Shown here in pieces: positions 49,123-61,444 of a stretch of 64,000 bases of DNA (the stretch's first letter is position 1; the number at the start of each line of letters is the position of its first letter). Position numbers and translations under genes: made by a program. This DNA is from Vespula vulgaris (Eukaryota > Arthropoda > Insecta > Hymenoptera > Vespidae): positions 14,996,558 through 15,060,557 of the forward strand of contig NC_066587.1 of NCBI RefSeq assembly GCF_905475345.1. Reading direction: 5' to 3'. Under the pieces are notes generated by a model. The model saw only the letters and a program-made list of their open reading frames with translations, ran no database searches and was not told the origin of the DNA.

Positions 49123-50737
49123 TTTTCACGCTCTTTCTACATTTCCCTTCTCTTTTGCTTTTCCACTCCTTGCTTCTTCTCCGCATCACCAACATTTTCT
49201 CCATACCTTTCTTGAACAAAGCCGAGCGATCGTCATGCGAAAAATGCAAGGCAAAGATGCATGTTTCGAATGCTTCAATCTTTCCCTCTATCGGCTCTCT
49301 TTCGACCACTGAAAAATGAATTTGGCTCGGTTTTACGTCTATCTCTTGGTTCGCGTTCTTCTATGTCTATACGTTTATTTAAGTGCATGTCTCTGTATTA
49401 GTGTGTTTGCATTGGAAAGTTTGCGGTCACAGGTAACGCCACTCGTGCGGAATATCGAGCGAGTTTAACTCGGACTCCGCTTCTGCTCTGGACGTTTCAA
49501 GCTCGGTCTCATAATTTTTCGAAAACCAAACACACGGAGTTTATATCCAGGATTGTTTTCTATCATTTATAAACACGATCTTATCCTTTACTCCGCACGA
49601 ACTGAAAGAACTTCGGAGGAAAAAAGAAATTCTTGAAAATAAATCGTAATTCGATTTTCTTCTTGGTCTACGAATCGATTTCCTGGCTAATTTTATTCTA
49701 TTTCTCTTTATTCGTGAAGCAAATAAAAGGAAGTAGCGGTAACACACGCTCAGTTTATTTGCTGATCATTTGGCAAACTATTCCGTAGGAGACGATTCGT
49801 AGGAAGTTTCCCAAAGGTTCGAGGTAAAACAAATTGCAAGTGTTTTTTCATACGTCAGTAAAAATAAAATAAACGAACGGCCGATTCTAAATATTACAAG
49901 TCGTTTACGTGAACCGACACAGGCGATCTTTTGGCTTCCTTCCGACTCCCACGTCGTTGGGAAAAAGCTCCACCCTTACGATTTGCCTCGATACTTTATC
50001 CATTCTTTATGCACCGAAAACCCCCGTCGTGGTTCCGCCATAAAGAAAATCCGTGACGGCTCCGACTTTTTCTCGATGTACATAACACCTTTCTATCTCT
50101 CTTTCTCTCTCTCTTCATTTCTTTTTCTCTCTCTTTCTATACATTTGTACCTACTACCAGTAAAACTATATCGTTGGCACCGGAACACCATCGAAACGAT
50201 TCCCCCACGATGTTACAGAACGTCCGTTAGCCCCTTTCTTCGCAGCAGGCACCCGAGATTCGAACTAAAAAGCCCTTTCGAACTCAAGCTGTCCGATCGA
50301 CGAACCTCGAACAAAAAGGAAAGGGTCCTTGCTTATTTCCGCAGGAGTAAATGTCGTTCTTTGACTTCTCTTTTTTAAATGTATTTACTACTTTTCAAAG
50401 GGGAGAAGATAATTTATATTTCTAATAGAAACATTCTTAATCGAGTCAAATAAGTGCTATCAAATATATATAACATAAATTGATGCAATAAATACAGTTT
50501 CCTCGGGAGATCGATATATTATATTTCAACGAGGAAATTTATAATATTAAACGAAATTAAAAAAAAAAGCAAAACGAAACAAAAAGAAGAAATAAAAATA
50601 CCATGTGACGTTTTTGTTAATGTAAAAGAAAAAACTGATGAAAAAATAGAACAAGAATTCTTAAAAATTATTGATCTGCGAAGGTTTACCGAATGTCTAA
50701 CATTTTCTTTACAAGAGTCAAGTAAGATCGCGATCCT

Positions 50738-50755
<18 letters not shown>

Positions 50756-50778
<23 letters not shown>
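50756..50778. repeat. (TC)11 microsatellite
   Basis: Perfect TC run of 23 bp. Confidence 0.95.
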
Positions 50779-50780
<2 letters not shown>

Positions 50781-51209
50781 CGCCATTTACCGTAGGTATT
50801 AATCCTGAAGTCAAAGGATAGAGAGTAAAGGCCGAGGAAACGTCTCTCGTAACGCGGCCAGGCGGCGTTAGGACTCTTGAACGCTCGCCAAATACGATGG
50901 TCGTCGTTTTAATTTTTATTTTTCCTCCTTTTCACGTGTTCACCTTCCTCCTACGGTACTCCGTAAACAGTAATAAAAGTGCGAGCGCGCGTTGGTCCTA
51001 TCTAGAAATGAATTGAATTGGCTACGGATACGAGACCGGTCGAAAGACCATGCTCGCGATCCTCTAACGAGACATCGTATAAATTTCAAAACGACTCTAC
51101 CGTCTCTTTCGAGAAAAACACCATGCGATAAGAACTCGAGCTTTCTCTTCTCGAATAATTTCATCCACCTTCGATTTGTCGCGATGTAATTCCACAGAGT
51201 GGAAGTGTA

Positions 51210-51255
51210 TGTACATATGTATGTATGTACATTGTATGTGGGTAGTATGTATGTA
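51210..51255. repeat. (TATG)n-rich simple sequence
   Basis: TATG/TACA units with interruptions. Confidence 0.88.
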
Positions 51256-52239
51256 TATCTTACTTTCTTGCTCGATAGCTTGTCCCTCGTTGATTCTGTT
51301 TAATCTTAATTCATCGTTTCTCCTTGTCTTTACGATAAAACGTCGAGAAATTTCGTCCTTGAGTATTCATCGCTCGAGCATAATTATGCGGAGCGCGTAC
51401 GGCTCTAAGGCATCGTCTCGAGGGTAACGCGAGTGATTACACGGTTAATCTTCGTCGTCAAACAACATGAAAAATCGTCTTTAAAGTATCCGACGACGGT
51501 GGAATCTTTTAGAATTCCTTTCGAATACGCTGATCGGCTCCATTACCGATCGTATGTAATATCCTGCCAAGTCTAAATGGGAATTTAATAATCGTAATTA
51601 CCTTCTCACTTATCGCATAAATCTTATATTATACCAGATATGTTTCATATTAAGTCAAAATCGATGAAATACTTTACCCCCATAATCGTTATCTTTTTAT
51701 TATTTTCTTTTACAACAAAATGAAAATATCGTAAGATGATACTTAATGATCCTTTAATTACGCGATCAAAGGAATTATCAAAAGAATAAAAACAAAAACA
51801 TATTTAATTTACGACGTCAATTTTTCGATCTTTGTTGACTAAGTCGTTTGTTTATTCCTTTATACATCTCTCTTATCAGATTCGACGTAAACGTTGAAAA
51901 GGATGGTAAGAAGAGTCAATAGTGTTAACGTTACTTCTCATTCGTAGAATAAACGATTCAAAGAGAGTAGAATTTCTCGAGTCGAAGAATTTGGATATTT
52001 CTAAGAACGTGCATTGTTCGAGGAAGTAAATAGACTCGAGTCACGAGTTACGCGGGAAGAAACGTCGAGCGTTGCATCGTTAGCGTGGCGAGAATGCATT
52101 GTCTCGGACGATAGAAAACGTTCGTTTAATCTTTCGAGTTGTTATCCTTTTCAGAGTGTAACGTCGTTAGGTCGTGTTTCCGAACATGGTTCTTGCGAAT
52201 GATATAATGCGAGTACATATATTATGTATTAGTTGTAGT

Positions 52240-52560
52240 AGTAAGAAGGCGTGAAGGTCATGCGCTCTTTCTTACGCCAAAGCAGTCTAATGTCGGCTTT
52301 ATCGTAACGATAAATCAAAACGCCGGAGAAAAGCCGAATTACTCGAGGACGAAAAGGAAAACGAAGAATAAGAGGACGATCCGGTAGAGTGGCTTGATAC
52401 TCTAAGAATCCGTGACTCGCGTTAAAATGCTCGCGTGTTACGTGGGATTAATGAGATAAGGACGACAAGACCGTAAATGGTCGGCCGATAAGCGAAACTC
52501 GTTAAAAAGGATACTTTCAAACGCGCTAATATCAACGGACGATGAATTTCGTAAATCGAA
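52240..52560. promoter_or_regulatory. Candidate regulatory block with TTTATCG dyad
   Basis: TTTATCG (52298-52304) and CGATAAA (52308-52314) are exact reverse complements around TAA. TTTAY is the core used by Caudal/Abd-B-type homeodomains. AAGGTCATG near 52254 resembles a nuclear-receptor half-site. The stretch is complex and CpG-rich throughout, without a convincing open frame. Regulatory reading is inferred. Confidence 0.3.
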
Positions 52561-52690
52561 TAAATTTCAGCGAGTTATTAAACCGCAGGGAAATATCGCA
52601 CAAATATTCTACAATATTTTAAATGAATTTCTTGCTACATTTTCCTTTTTTTTTGTTTCTTCCTTTTTCTACATTTCTATTCTAATTTAA

Positions 52691-52907
52691 TCATTTCGAT
52701 TAGTTATCCCCTACCTTTGCTATTCCAGTTTGGTTATCTCGATTTAGTTATTTCGATTTTGCTACTACGTTTAAGATATACTAATTCGGCTATCTATATC
52801 TCGTTAGATTTATTTAACTATTCTTGAATAGCTATCTCGATTTTATTGTTCTATCTTAGGCATTGTCCCAATTGTTAATTATTCTCTGATTTAGTTATCT
52901 CGATTTA
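52691..52907 (+). repeat. Decayed minisatellite with 14-bp period
   Basis: Units fitting GYTATYTCGATTTW recur in register: starts at 52719, 52733, 52747, 52761, 52775, 52789, 52803, 52817 and 52831 are all exactly 14 bp apart. GTTATCTCGATTTA is exact at both 52733-52746 and 52894-52907; the copies at 52747 and 52831 differ from it at two positions each. Middle units are heavily diverged, and the register shifts by 7 bp before the last copy. This is seen directly; its origin and role are unknown. Confidence 0.75.
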
Positions 52908-53094
52908 TCTATATCGATTGAAAACTTTTTATTTCGTTCGTGTCATCGGATTAGGAAATATCTCGATAGAACGATCTCACGACCTGTTCTCTGATATAAC
53001 ATGAATCGAAAGTAGTGCGATACATCTCTCTTTTCCAGGTGGTCAGAGCACACGTGTCGTGGCGTCTCGTATTATTATGTGGAGAGAGATAGTT

Positions 53095-53290
53095 TCTCCT
53101 TTCTTAGCGATTTAATGGCCACTTGTCGGGTGTTCGCCGCGAGCCGGTAAGCTAGAAGAACTGCTTTAATTATGGCGCGGCCTGTAAGAAAATTATTAGT
53201 GGAGATCGGACCTCCGGCGGGGTACGATGAATTTGCAATAATCACTCGAATCCACTGCGTTTTCTTGCGCCTCTTTTGAATTAACTGCTC
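53095..53290. promoter_or_regulatory. Candidate regulatory block, CpG-rich
   Basis: Complex sequence with many CG words (CGCCGCGAGCCGG, GGCGCGGCC, CCTCCGGCGG), TTTAATTATGG and AAAATTATTAG cores. It is set between AT-rich DNA and a long purine tract. Nothing in it reads as a conserved protein. Contrast with its flanks suggests selection, but this is inference. Confidence 0.3.
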
Positions 53291-53309
53291 GGAGCTAGAA
53301 TGAAACTAA

Positions 53310-53445
53310 AAAAATAAAAAATAAAAAAAAATAAAAGAAACAGAGAGAAAAAGAAAAAGAAAAAAAGGACTAAGAAGGAAAGAAGGAACTAAGGAAGAAA
53401 TGAAGAAAGAGAAAGAGAGAGAGAGAGAAAAAGATGAAAAAACGT
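53310..53445. repeat. Near-homopurine tract
   Basis: About 135 bp of almost only A and G on the plus strand, A-rich at the left and GA-repeat-like at the right. Confidence 0.9.
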
Positions 53446-54248
53446 TTTGTACGGAGTTTAATGACTCTGAGAACGAAGGTCCGATGGACTTCAGAAAGAA
53501 AGAGAGACGAAGAGAGGAAAGAAGAAAAAAGATCGAAGGAGATGTTGGCCGTTAGCTTGCTACAATGTCGAAACGATTGCTATTGATCCAGAATACGACC
53601 GGCAAGTCCGAGCGCATTCTTCGCGAAAAACGTCGAATTCCTTTTGTTTTTACGGCTTAACAATGTTCCACGCGTCTGATCCAAGTTTCTCGATTCTCCG
53701 AACGATTCTCTTTAATGACGATAAGAAAGAAGGCATCCGATTAAATATCGAGTCGAGCTATCAATTCGACCGAAGACAATACGATTACTTCTTCCTCTGT
53801 GTTTGAAATTTTAAAATGAAAAAACAAGAGCGCGATTTATTCGGTGTTATGAATCAATATACTTTCTTTTCTTTTTTTCTTTACTTTATTAATATTTTTT
53901 GTATTTCTGTATTCTCTTTTTTTTTTTTCTTTTAAATTATGTATTTCGCGTACGATTTTAAATCAAATCGTAACGTTGCTAGATTCGCGGATAATAAATT
54001 CCTAAAGAAGCAACAACGCGTACACATCGCATCATGGCAAACAATATGCCGTGTGTCTTATCAATTTATTCGCGGTCCCTCGCGCGATATTTATGTATGA
54101 AAATTTGTATGCAGACGTTTCGAGGGACGGCAGCTCGTCGAGATGTTCGCCTCGATCCTATGAGCCGTCTGAGTGTTAATAAAATATGTATCCTGGGTAA
54201 ACCATGCCGTATTTCGAGTGGATGCGTTGTCATACAAGACATAAGAAC

Positions 54249-54252
<4 letters not shown>

Positions 54253-54298
<46 letters not shown>
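54253..54298. repeat. (AT)23 microsatellite
   Basis: Perfect AT run of 46 bp, the longest AT tract in the window. Confidence 0.98.
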
Positions 54299-54300
<2 letters not shown>

Positions 54301-54399
54301 GCCTATCTGTAAGCATAAATTATGCTGAATTATACAATTTTTCTTGCAAATATTGATATTATAATACGATAATACAATCGATAATTTTAATTATATTAT

Positions 54400-54439
54400 A
54401 CACACACACACATACACACATATATATATATATATATAT
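54400..54439. repeat. Compound (AC)n-(AT)n microsatellite
   Basis: AC repeats lead into AT repeats over 40 bp. Confidence 0.95.
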
Positions 54440-55569
54440 CAATTTTATTTTACTATTATTCCAACATTTGATCGCATGTATTATTAATTTTAATAATTAA
54501 TGAGTCTGTTGGATTTTAATTCATAATTTATTATAACAAGAAATATAATATTCTATGAATATGACGATGATCATGAGGTTATAAACAAAAAAAGGAACAT
54601 ATATGTACTTACGATATACTCTAATAAGTATAGACTTATTAAATTTATTCTACTTTTATCCTCAATAAATTCAATCGTCGAGTGTATACCGGTATTGTAC
54701 CGTTAAATATCCTAAAGAATCAAGAAGCGGAACGGAACGTTTATGCCGTTCTCATTAAAGATTAATAACATCGAGTTAAGAAGATATTAGAGAAAGAGAG
54801 AGAGAGAGAGAGGAAAAGGGAAAGAAAGAGAGAAAGAGAAAGAGCAAAGCCTTCGAGTATTCTACTTTCGTTTGATCGATTTTGAAGAAATAATAGCTCT
54901 TAAGAAGTAGCACGTGTTCTTTTCAAATTTCATATATACACTCTTGTAAGGGCATTGTTTCAAAGTGATTGTTCTACGAGGAAAAAGAAGAGTACATAAA
55001 GCTTACATATTATTTCGATCCATGGCGAGAAGGGGAATAGGATGGAATAATTCTTTGCTACGAATTTATAAGTATGTAATTAGTATAAAAATTTTTCGAA
55101 CAATGAAATAACCAAATCTTTAATGCAACCGATCAACGAATCAATTTTCCTCGATGAATTTGAAATTAAAAAATACATTTCGATATCGACGATCGTTGTT
55201 TTTGTCATTATTATAGATCCTAATCTAATTTCTACGTTACGTGATGTCATCGAACTTTTATTATCCATTCTAAAAAACTAAATTTTCGTTTGATTTTCGT
55301 CGACGCATTGAATTAACAAAATTTTCTCAACGCCGATCAATTCGTTTAAATAGAGATCCTTGTACACTTCGCAGTTTACATCGCGACGTATATCAACAAA
55401 AAAAATGTAGATATACATCGCGAAAATATTGTACATGGTATATATGAGCAAGGAGAAATATGTTTGGACTGTAATATCGCGTACTCACAGACGTTTTCGG
55501 TTCTCTCTTTCCTATCCCTCCCACCCCCTCCCCTTCTCTTTCTCTCTGTCTCTCTCTCCCTCTCTTTCT

Positions 55570-55700
55570 CTACTCTAGACGCATAAGTTTGATATCACTG
55601 CGAGCCTTCATCGACTCTTTGCGGAACCAATATATCCTTGCGGCTCCATTCACCCAGTGATAAGCCAGCTTCGTATTCATGTGTAAATACCCCTTCTCCC
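55570..55700. promoter_or_regulatory. Complex conserved-looking block
   Basis: Balanced, repeat-free sequence following a CT tract. A 70-residue minus-strand frame overlaps it without any recognisable domain. It may be a conserved non-coding element; the evidence is compositional only. Confidence 0.2.
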
Positions 55701-56578
55701 ACCTTATTCCTCTTCTCCCTTCGCCAAAAGTTGCTCTCTTTACCCCCACCTTATCTAAACTTCGTCTTTCTACTCGTTCCACAGCAGACGGCCTTTTACA
55801 GTAAAGAAAAATCGCGAAAAATTGAGTCTCGCGCTCGCTTTCCTCCCTTTTCCCTATTTCTTTTCTTTTTTTTTCTTCTTTGTTATGTTCCTTTTTTCTT
55901 TTTATCGATCGGCTGTTTTTTTAATAAATTTTATAGGCTTATTTTTATTGAAATAATAATAATATGTATATATATTATTCATATTATATACATATATTAT
56001 AAAATAATATATGTAATTGAACGAAATGAAATTTTGTAAGTGTAAAAATAATAGATGACAGATTTGAAATAATAATCATAGTTATTCTATCCGTACGATA
56101 TAAAAATTAATAATATTTTTCAAGATTCTATCTTGAAAATCATATTATAGGGAATATTTTAATAAAAATATTCGAATGAAACGAGCAAAGTTGCGAACAA
56201 TCTCCATTTTAAAGAGTTTAAACTAGAAGGTAGATAAGTTTCTTTCTTTTTGTTCTCTTTACCTTTGGGAGCACATCGATGTTGGGAATTGTTTCTTTTC
56301 TTTCGAAGACTTCGATGTGAAGAGGAGAGAAGAAGGGTTCCGGTTTGATCGTAAACGAGTCTACACATGGCGAAGAGTGTTCCTCGTTTGTGGCATTGAG
56401 AAGAAAATTAATTCTATCTTTCGCCTCACCTTCGGATGCACGGGAAAAAGAAGATACAAGCTAACCTTGAAGACCTCGAATAAAGTATATAAGACTTGTT
56501 CGTCGTCTTATTTAATCACAACCACCCACGATGAAAAGTTAAATGTGCATTTTTAATTCAGACACTTCTTTATTTTTG

Positions 56579-56650
<72 letters not shown>

Positions 56651-56674
56651 ACTTTCTCTTTCTCTCTCACTCAC
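56579..56674. repeat. CT-rich tract with several (TC)n runs
   Basis: TC runs of 10-20 bp are broken by single extra T bases over about 95 bp. Confidence 0.94.
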
Positions 56675-57118
56675 TTTGCATTTTTCTTTGTATCGAGAAA
56701 ATTTATGCATGTATTGTTACGCTCGCTGTGCTTGCACATCGCAGAAAAATATTTTTATGAAATAACAAGGTAAAAGAATTTGACGTCTTTTCAACTCAAC
56801 TGTAACTGCGTACTATTACGAAAGAGATGAATTTGTATGGATCGAATAAGAAAGATAATCGGTGACCTTTATAAAGGATCGAACAAAGTAAACTTATAAG
56901 AAATTGTAGACTAAAATAAGGTGTTGTATATCGTCTATATGTACAATGGAACAACTTCGTTAAGTCGTTTCAATACTTAAACTCTGCAAGACTTTGATAA
57001 TAAAGATAAGTCGAACAAAATGAACTATATCTGAAGTTTTACATAGAGACTTTGAATATAAAATCGGTAAAGTAAACAAGAAACGATACACTCTCTTTCG
57101 ATGATGAGTAATCTCTTG

Positions 57119-57122
<4 letters not shown>

Positions 57123-57162
<40 letters not shown>
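57123..57162. repeat. (AT)20 microsatellite
   Basis: Perfect AT run of 40 bp. Confidence 0.98.
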
Positions 57163-57165
<3 letters not shown>

Positions 57166-57814
57166 CATCAAAGGAACATCCTTGCTATGATGCAGTTTCT
57201 CTGAATACGGCAAACATCGTTGATGATCTGTAAATGCGATTCAATTAAAGCAAGAGAATCTTCGTAGGAGTTTCGAGTCTATCTTCGTTGGTCTCTCTCC
57301 ATGTCTAAAAAGGAAGTGGATTAGATTTACGAAAATTGAAATTCTTTGAATCGAGATTTTTTCCTAAGTTTTATAAACATTTATTTTACTTATAAATTAA
57401 TTCAATTGATATCAAAACCCGTGTATCTAATTATTTGAAAATTTAAATATAAAAAAATCTTTAAAGCTAAGGTTAAAATAATTTTAAAAGTAGATCTATA
57501 TTATACAAGTGATCGTTAAGGACTAACGTACTAGAATGAGCAACTATCGTCTTATGAGATTGATTATTAGATACAATGAAACCAAAACATTATTCTACGA
57601 TCTATCACCTTGATAGAAAAAAACAGAAACGAATATTTACTATTCCGAATGTTTACGTTTTACGTAACGCAATAACTTTGCTCGAAGGTCTTTTGGCCAT
57701 TAAAAGTAGAGGCGTGGCAATAGTAACGACGCCTTTCCACCCTGAAATTTACGTTTCTTACGAGAAAGCTACACGTATGTATTTGCTATATCTCTTTACA
57801 TATTCTTACTTCAC

Positions 57815-57935
57815 CGCCTAAATGCAATTACATTTATGCAGTTCCGCTTACTCGAAGAGTCCAGGCTGATCGCTTTGATCTAACGGCAATAAATCACCGA
57901 GCGTGTTCTTTTAATTAGTTGTAACGATTCGAAAG
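57815..57935. promoter_or_regulatory. Complex conserved-looking block
   Basis: Repeat-free sequence with TGCAATTACATTTATGCA near its start and TTTTAATTAG at its right end. It follows an 81-residue plus-strand frame (57576-57821) that shows no known family. Enhancer-like content is inferred. Confidence 0.22.
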
Positions 57936-58370
57936 AACGATATCGTGTGGTAGACTTTGCCGATGGATCGATAACAAATTAAATTTAGAGCAATTATGGT
58001 ATTCAATGTAGCATATATTACGCATTTGCATAATGTAACGCGAGATTAAATATTGGATAATTAATAATTATCTAATTTTCCATTTCAACTAGTAATATAA
58101 AAGTAATTGAATTTATGTAGAAACAGAATATCGTTATATCTCTGTATTTATCTCGTAATATCATTTTGATGCATCCAACGACAACGTTGAATATTCAACA
58201 TCATTTCTATTAGACGTAATATTACAAGAGTAATTAAATTGATATGATTAATTTAATTCGTCTTACTTGTGGTAAGATCAAATTATAAATAGACAATTTC
58301 AAATCGTTTGGTCGAACATATTGCGGGGAACACAAACGGATGAACCATTTCGATGGAAATCGCATTTTGG

Positions 58371-58422
58371 TAAATTGTCGATTAATTACATTTCGCTAAA
58401 TTGTCGATTAATGTCAATTTCA
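58371..58422. repeat. Imperfect 26-bp tandem duplication
   Basis: TAAATTGTCGATTAAT begins both copies (58371 and 58397), followed by a diverged 10-bp remainder. The repeated word carries a TCGATTAA core. Confidence 0.8.
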
Positions 58423-59544
58423 CGGGACGATATTAACATAACCGTCATGATCATAATCTTCAATTCGAGTAAATACAGTAGTCAACGATTTAAATCGCTT
58501 TATACTCCCTTTCTGTTAGCACGGCCCTTAACTAAATGAGGTAAATATCGGCAATGAAACGAAAGTAAAAGATAGCATCGACCTACCGAAATTCTCTCCG
58601 TTCTCTTTTATCGCGATGGTGCTGGATTACGATGCATAAAATTTAATAGTTAGTTTACTTGGTCGTATTCAATTTGGTCCATCCTCCTCGGGGAATCAAC
58701 GAGAAGCATTACAAACGCAAAAAAAGTTATGCTAGCATTTCTCTTTTAGCTTCGTACCTCGTTAACGAACTTTTGTAAGATTCTAGGAAACCTAAGTTTA
58801 ATGATTTCCAAGCATTCGTTGGTAAACGACGAAGAGAACTTTCTGTGACTGATCATTGCTTACCTCGAAAGACGCATCCTACGATCGAACATTGAGTAAA
58901 TAAAGTAAGAGACTCTCAATTGCAACGAAACACCTTTATAAACCTTTCTCGACTTCGTATTTCCGTATATCCGTATTATTTATAAAATCGATGTTACATA
59001 TTTTTACACGAGAAATTATTAATCGAAAAGATTTATAATTAAAAAATATCGACAAAACCTATACAACGAAATTTACAAAGTCGATTCTAATGATTTTACG
59101 AAGTTGATTCTTCAAATCTAATCATTTATGGATCATATTCTACAATTTTTAAAAATCTCTAATTATATATAAGAAACGTGGAAATGGAAAAATTATCTAA
59201 TGTAAATTAATGATAAATCAATGATGAACGTAGAATCTTATAGATATTTAGCTCGTTCGATTTTCCTGTTATCTCGTTCAAAGATTCCCGACGGATAATA
59301 AACCGACCATTGGAGTAGGGAAATACGTAGACGTGACAGAAGGGAAGAGAATCGAGGAGAAAGCAACGTTACCTCGGAAACACGATGGTTTCCTTATCGC
59401 TCTTAAATGCCGGTTGCATCTCTCACGTCATTGGCTAAACGTATGTACGAGAAGATAACGATCCAATGTGAGATCCTTCTCTTGATGCCGCCTAGACATT
59501 TCGCTGCCTATTCATTCGTTTTTCTCTCTTACTCTTTCTCCTCC

Positions 59545-59547
<3 letters not shown>

Positions 59548-59587
<40 letters not shown>
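59548..59587. repeat. (CT)20 microsatellite
   Basis: Perfect CT run of 40 bp, opposite in sense to the AG run at 60027. Confidence 0.98.
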
Positions 59588-59591
<4 letters not shown>

Positions 59592-60020
59592 CTCTCTTCT
59601 TTTTCTTAATGTCTTATCGGTTACGGTTATCCGAATGAGATTCGAGTAAGAGTAGGACGCCTTTTATTCGCACTCCTATTACGTATTTCCGTAATGGTGC
59701 TTTTAGGATTCAGCAAACTAGAGACATGCCAACCTATCGTGTGTCTTCAACATGCAACGAGAAGGTCGAAGGTCTGCCTCTCGAGAATAGAGATCGGGAC
59801 GCGATGTCTCGTGTATTCTTTCTCTACCTTCTCTTTCTATCTATCTTTCTATTTTCTCTCTACATCTGTTTTTTCGTCTCTTTTCTCTTCCTTTTCGAGA
59901 AGCTGGACACGAGCCCATCCTTTGAAAGTATCTCACAGTATCCTGAATATTATACCTTCACCGACGCTCGGCTCTTTCGCGAATTCTTATTCCTTCTGCA
60001 ACAAAACTCGAAAGAGACAG

Positions 60021-60026
<6 letters not shown>

Positions 60027-60073
<47 letters not shown>
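60027..60073. repeat. (AG)23 microsatellite
   Basis: Perfect AG run of 47 bp. Confidence 0.98.
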
Positions 60074-60084
<11 letters not shown>

Positions 60085-60689
60085 AAGAGAAGAGAAACTT
60101 TCTCTGCAATGTTTCTTCTCGTATATAGTTTCGAAGAGAGAAGTAAATGGAATATCTTACTTTTCTCTGATTTTATGATAGATAAATATATAGAGCGGTC
60201 GTCGGCTGATTATTATTCGTAAGAAACACGTATCTTTAAATTTATATTACATTTTTTCTACAAATTTTAAGTAAACAATAATAATAATAATATTAATTAA
60301 TATATTATAATGAAATAATATTAATTATTAAGTCGAACAGATAATTGAGTAGTGTCATCAAAGAAAGAAAAATAAAAAAAAAGAAAAGAAAGAGGAAAAA
60401 ATTTAAAATCATCGAGACTTTCCGAAAATATTATAAGGGATTCGAATTCGTCGATTGCAATCAATGAGATTCACGATTGAGAAAGTCGACGAAAGAAGAG
60501 ATACTTGCTGTCTCTCTCGCTCGCATTTCTCGTTTGCTCGTGTCTTCAATGAACAAGACGGTTTCCATCATCTTGCTCTCTTTCTCTCTTTCTATCACTC
60601 ACACTCTCTCCCTCTCCCTCTCTCTCTCTTTCCTCTCTTTCATGCTCGCTTCTCCTTTCGCGTTTGTCAGAGGCAATGACAGGATATTA

Positions 60690-61020
60690 AAGTAGGAACA
60701 GCACGTAGACTGCAGACTGTAAATATCCGGTGGTGCTCGGGCCGCCTGACGTTCACAATGAGCTGGCTGGAGGAAATGGGGGTGAGTAAGAGGAGGTGAG
60801 AGAAGAGGGGATGAGTGAGTGAGATGGTGAGAGAGGAAGAGGACAGAGAGGACGAACAGACTCGGTCAGGATTTGCAACGAGCGGAACGACCAGCCCGGA
60901 ACCTCGAGTGTTCGCATGAAAATGTACGAGGGGGTGGCTTTATTACGATCTGGTCATAAGCCGCCCCGTGTGCGAACGAGAACGACGCCGATAATGGCGG
61001 ACGTTAGAAAGGAGAGAAGA
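60690..61020. promoter_or_regulatory. GC-richer complex block with exon-like signal
   Basis: This stretch is richer in G and C than its surroundings, with CpG words and few simple repeats apart from GTGAGTGAG-type sequence at 60785-60850. It includes the possible exon at 60758-60781. It could be a conserved promoter or enhancer segment or contain a real short exon. No core promoter motif is clear. Confidence 0.3.
60758..60781 (+). other. Possible short coding exon ending at a strong splice donor
   Basis: An ATG in CACAATGAG context opens a frame reading MSWLEEMG that reaches GG/GTGAGTAAG, a near-consensus donor with the intron starting at 60782. The frame is far too short to assign a family, and a chance ATG plus donor is quite possible in 64 kb. 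It is listed because the donor is strong and the surrounding block is unusually complex. Confidence 0.15.
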
Positions 61021-61257
61021 ACTTGACTGCGAACAACCGAACGAGATTAAAGACCTCCAAATGTTCTATCGACAAAAACCTCGATTCGTTCTTTCAACCC
61101 TTCACCAATTGGACTTGACTCTTTGAAGAGCCATACTTGAATTTCGACAGTTTGCATTTCTATAGTAGATAGGGTGATTTGTAAAAGTTGATTGTATAAA
61201 ATATAGAAAGAACTTCGATGAAATAATTACAAATGTAATATATATTGAATATAATAT

Positions 61258-61260
61258 GTG

Positions 61261-61291
<31 letters not shown>

Positions 61292-61298
61292 ATGTATT
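61258..61298. repeat. (TA)n-(TG)n simple sequence
   Basis: TA repeats followed by TATG and TG units. Confidence 0.93.
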
Positions 61299-61388
61299 AT
61301 TTTCTTTTCTTCTTTATAATTTAAAAATCATTATAAGCAATCGCAAGACCATTTTGAATAAAGAGCAAAGTGAACTTACTATATTAAA

Positions 61389-61444
61389 TATACATACATA
61401 CATATATATATATATATGTATATATACACACACACATATATATC
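61389..61444. repeat. Compound TACA/AT/AC microsatellite
   Basis: TACA units, AT run, TGTA and AC run in succession over about 55 bp. Confidence 0.93.

Larger units (their letters stand above)
45601..52680. other. Non-coding block 8: no gene seen
   Basis: No exon can be supported. Simple repeats include a TG run (45632-45656), CT-rich stretches (47828-47937, 49088-49118, 50756-50778), a GA run (48680-48708) and TATG repeats (51210-51255). Complex CpG-rich stretches occur at 47490-47690, 48890-49060, 49910-50360, 50800-50900 and 52240-52560. A TATATAAA word at about 47491 has no matching initiator downstream. The stretch 45800-46140 is AT-rich without recognisable content. Confidence 0.6.
52681..58600. 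other. Non-coding block 9: no gene seen
   Basis: No exon can be supported. The block starts with a decayed 14-bp-period array (52691-52907), then a candidate regulatory segment (53095-53290) and a near-pure purine stretch (53310-53445). Later parts hold (AT)23 at 54253-54298, an AC/AT compound run at 54400-54439 and a long CT stretch at 56579-56674. (AT)20 lies at 57123-57162, complex segments at 55570-55700 and 57815-57935, and a 26-bp duplication at 58371-58422. AT-rich filler covers 54300-54660 and 55900-56160. Confidence 0.6.

Noticed and set aside
57576..57821. 81-codon plus-strand frame
   Set aside because: Not low-complexity, but it has no recognisable motif or exon signals.
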